From Paenibacillus cisolokensis (GTDB lineage Bacteria; Bacillota; Bacilli; Paenibacillales; Paenibacillaceae), in NCBI RefSeq assembly GCF_018403665.1, contig NZ_BOVJ01000023.1:1-44976 (forward strand): a stretch of DNA of 44,976 nucleotides, given 5' to 3'. A model generated the notes under the pieces. The model was given only the letters and a program-made list of their open reading frames with translations, did not search any database and was not told the DNA's origin. Of the stretch, positions 43,437 to 44,976 are shown in pieces. Each line of letters begins with the position of its first letter. Position 1 is the stretch's first letter. The position numbers and the translations under genes are program-made.

Positions 43437-44808
43437 TTATTGGCGGATTTTGTCCAATGCCGCCTGCGCTTCCGCCTTGTATTTTTCCACCGTTGCGGTT
43501 ACGGATTGGTTGTTCACGATAATATCGTCCATAATCTTGAAGAACGGATAGTCCGGAATCCCTTCTTCGACAAATGTAATGCCCGTACCGTTAATATGCT
43601 CCAGCGCCATTTGGATGTCGGCCTCGGTCTTGTAGCGGGACTCCAGCCAATCCTGGCCCAAATATTCTTCGGTCGGCGGCACATCGCGCATCGCTTCGAA
43701 GATCTGGTATACGGCTTGCGGATCTTTTACGCCTTTCGGAATAAACCAGCCGTTGATCGCCGTGTTCGCATATGTAAATTCCGGATTGCCCTGCGGTCCG
43801 GCCGGGATCGGCACGACGCCGACCTCGAAGGTGAGATCGCCGATGTTCCAGTCGTATTGAACGGACATGGCTACGTCGCCGTCTTTGAACGTGTTCGTTT
43901 CGTTCCAGTCCATTTTGTTGCCCGATTTCACCTTGACGACATTTTCCACGTTAAAGATGCGGCTCACGAATTCGAGCGCCTCGATCATCCTCGGGTCGGC
44001 GGACGTATCCTCCATCGTGGAAGCGTCGACGAACGCCACGCCGTTCGCCGCGGCAAAATGGCGGGCCATGTCCGCCGCCCAGCCGGCGTAACCGTAAACG
44101 TCGATCTTGCCGTCATTGTCCGTGTCGCGCGTCGCTTCCTTGGCAATTTCCAGGAACTTCTCCCAAGTCCATTCGCCGTTGTTGTAAAGCTCCTGGAGAT
44201 CCGGAAGGCCCAGCTTCCTGAACAATTCGCGGTTATAATGCATGCCGACGACCGATACGCCCGGCGAATTGAAGGAATATTCGCCGCCGGCAAGCGGAGG
44301 CAGCTTGATGACAAGCTTCTGCTCGTTGTTGATGTCGCTTGACTCCGTCGTGAATTCGCTCAGCGGAAGCACCTGGCCTTGTATTGCCGGGACGATCGCG
44401 CGCTTGTATTCCATGATGAGCACGTCGGCAAAAGGCTCGCCGGCAAGGACGGTCGTCGTGAATTTGTCCATGTATTCTCCAAACGGGATGTTCAGAAACT
44501 CGAACTTGAAGTTGTATTTCTGCTCAAGCTCGGCCATCTTTTCCAGGCTCGCCTTCTCGCCTGCCGTCTCCCCCTTCGGCTTAGCGTCCCACCAGGCCGC
44601 GATGCGGATCGTGCGGCCGCCAAGATCGAGTGCGGCCGGCAGCTCCTCTGCCTCATCCTCCTCCCCGGGCGCCGCGTCCGTGCCTGCTTGATCGGCCGGC
44701 GGCGTCTTGCCGGTCTCGCCGCCATTGCCGCCGCCGGAGCCGCTGTTGCAAGCCGTCACAACAAACATCAATACGAGCAAACGGTTGAAAGCACTTTCAT
44801 TTTTTCAT
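43437..44808 (-). CDS. Family 1 extracellular solute-binding lipoprotein (start frameshift)
   Basis: About 450 residues. Lipoprotein signal 'LLVLMFVVTAC' (lipobox VTAC) followed by a Gly/Ser/Glu linker and a type-1 sugar-binding fold: 'IRIAAWWDAKPKGETAGEKA', 'FADVLIMEYKRAIVPAIQGQ', 'DNDGKIDVYGYAGWAADMAR'. The DNDGKIDVYGY motif is common in Paenibacillus sugar receptors. ATG 44808 (GGGAGG upstream) runs into a stop unless the A6 run (44800-44805) loses one base, giving MKNESAFNRLLVLM; an alternative TTG at 44780 needs no repair. It is the first gene of the uptake locus and a second receptor besides the CBM-fused one. Confidence 0.88.
44786..44799. promoter_or_regulatory. cre-like palindrome at the start of the solute-binding gene
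   Basis: TGAAAGCACTTTCA is a perfect dyad with one mismatch to the CcpA consensus TGWAANCGNTNWCA. It lies within the first codons of the gene, where CcpA can roadblock transcription. It might instead serve another LacI-family repressor. Confidence 0.45.
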
Positions 44809-44832
44809 GGCCAGGCCTCCCTTTTTTTCATT

Positions 44833-44862
44833 GTACCGATTTAGGGCGTACCGATTCAGGGC
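44833..44862. repeat. 15-bp direct repeat before the solute-binding gene
   Basis: GTACCGATTTAGGGC and GTACCGATTCAGGGC are adjacent, differing at one base. They overlap the likely promoter region: on the minus strand a TACAAT lies at about 44832-44837. They could be half-sites for a response regulator or AraC-type activator. Confidence 0.5.
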
Positions 44863-44907
44863 TTTCCGTTCATCGCAATCACTCTTTGCCGGCCGATTCC
44901 CCTGGAC

Positions 44908-44921
44908 AGAAACCGTTTTCA
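44908..44921. promoter_or_regulatory. cre-like site upstream of the uptake locus
   Basis: On the minus strand TGAAAACGGTTTCT matches the CcpA site TGWAANCGNTNWCA at all defined positions but the last. It lies 100 bp upstream of the solute-binding start, consistent with carbon catabolite control of the locus. Confidence 0.5.
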
Positions 44922-44976
44922 CACCTCTGCAAAAAGAGTCTATCACCGCCGTTTTTCAGTTTTTCAAAACAATCGC

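Overview
The window looks like a chromosomal segment from a Paenibacillaceae-type Firmicute (Paenibacillus, Cohnella or a close relative). GC is high for a Firmicute, Shine-Dalgarno sites are strong (AGGAGG/GGGGAGG), GTG and TTG starts are common, and several families typical of that group are present: DUF5696, the YIP1/NHL-repeat pair, a GH113 mannanase-like enzyme, CBM-fused solute-binding proteins, DUF4097, and a second Prs paralogue. No rRNA, tRNA, CRISPR array or insertion sequence was seen.

Layout. 1-794: gene-poor, with tandem and inverted repeats. 795-1211: an orphan Imm22-like immunity gene. 1343-5124 (minus): potABCD polyamine importer behind a good promoter. 5488-6412 (minus): a DUF4097 lipoprotein. 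6413-7029: repeats, a regulator scrap and a 16-bp hairpin. 7030-11146 (minus): a sugar operon of aldolase, Gfo/Idh dehydrogenase, PfkB kinase and D-lyxose-isomerase-like cupin. 11485-12401 (minus): SRPBCC + ArsR pair with an operator inside its own promoter. 12502-13497 (plus): aminoglycoside-phosphotransferase-fold kinase. 13512-16090 (minus): ABC-2 exporter with TetR regulator and paired operators. 16186-16685: two repeat blocks. 16689-18890 (minus): sigma-70-family factor plus a GyrI-like/BtrH-like fusion protein. 19330-21468 (plus): YkgJ-type Cys-cluster protein, a wrecked DUF2207 gene, a DEDDh exonuclease. 21644-24217: aldo/keto reductase and MFS exporter diverging from an HxlR regulator. 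24388-25338 (plus): Prs paralogue. 25439-26572 (minus): TSUP exporter and a MarR remnant. 26888-30671 (minus): nucleoside salvage operon cdd-deoB-deoD-pdp. 30816-44808 (minus): a 14-kb carbohydrate uptake locus with two solute-binding proteins, two permease pairs, DUF5696, YIP1, an NHL-TPR membrane protein and a GH113 glycosidase, ended by a clear terminator.

The most interesting part is the 30.8-44.8 kb locus. It couples conventional sugar ABC permeases (no ATPase encoded, so probably a shared MsmX-type ATPase) to three envelope proteins of unknown role that sit between the two permease pairs. Its second solute-binding protein carries two carbohydrate-binding-like beta-sandwich domains before the binding domain. 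The sigma factor/GyrI-BtrH fusion pair is a second candidate for an undescribed system.

An important caveat: about a dozen genes are split by single-base indels, nearly all in homopolymer runs, and restoring one base gives proteins of family-typical length (for example 433 residues for Pdp). This looks like residual sequencing error rather than gene decay. I annotate those as whole CDSs with the break noted. Only the MarR, DUF2207 and regulator scraps look truly degenerate.
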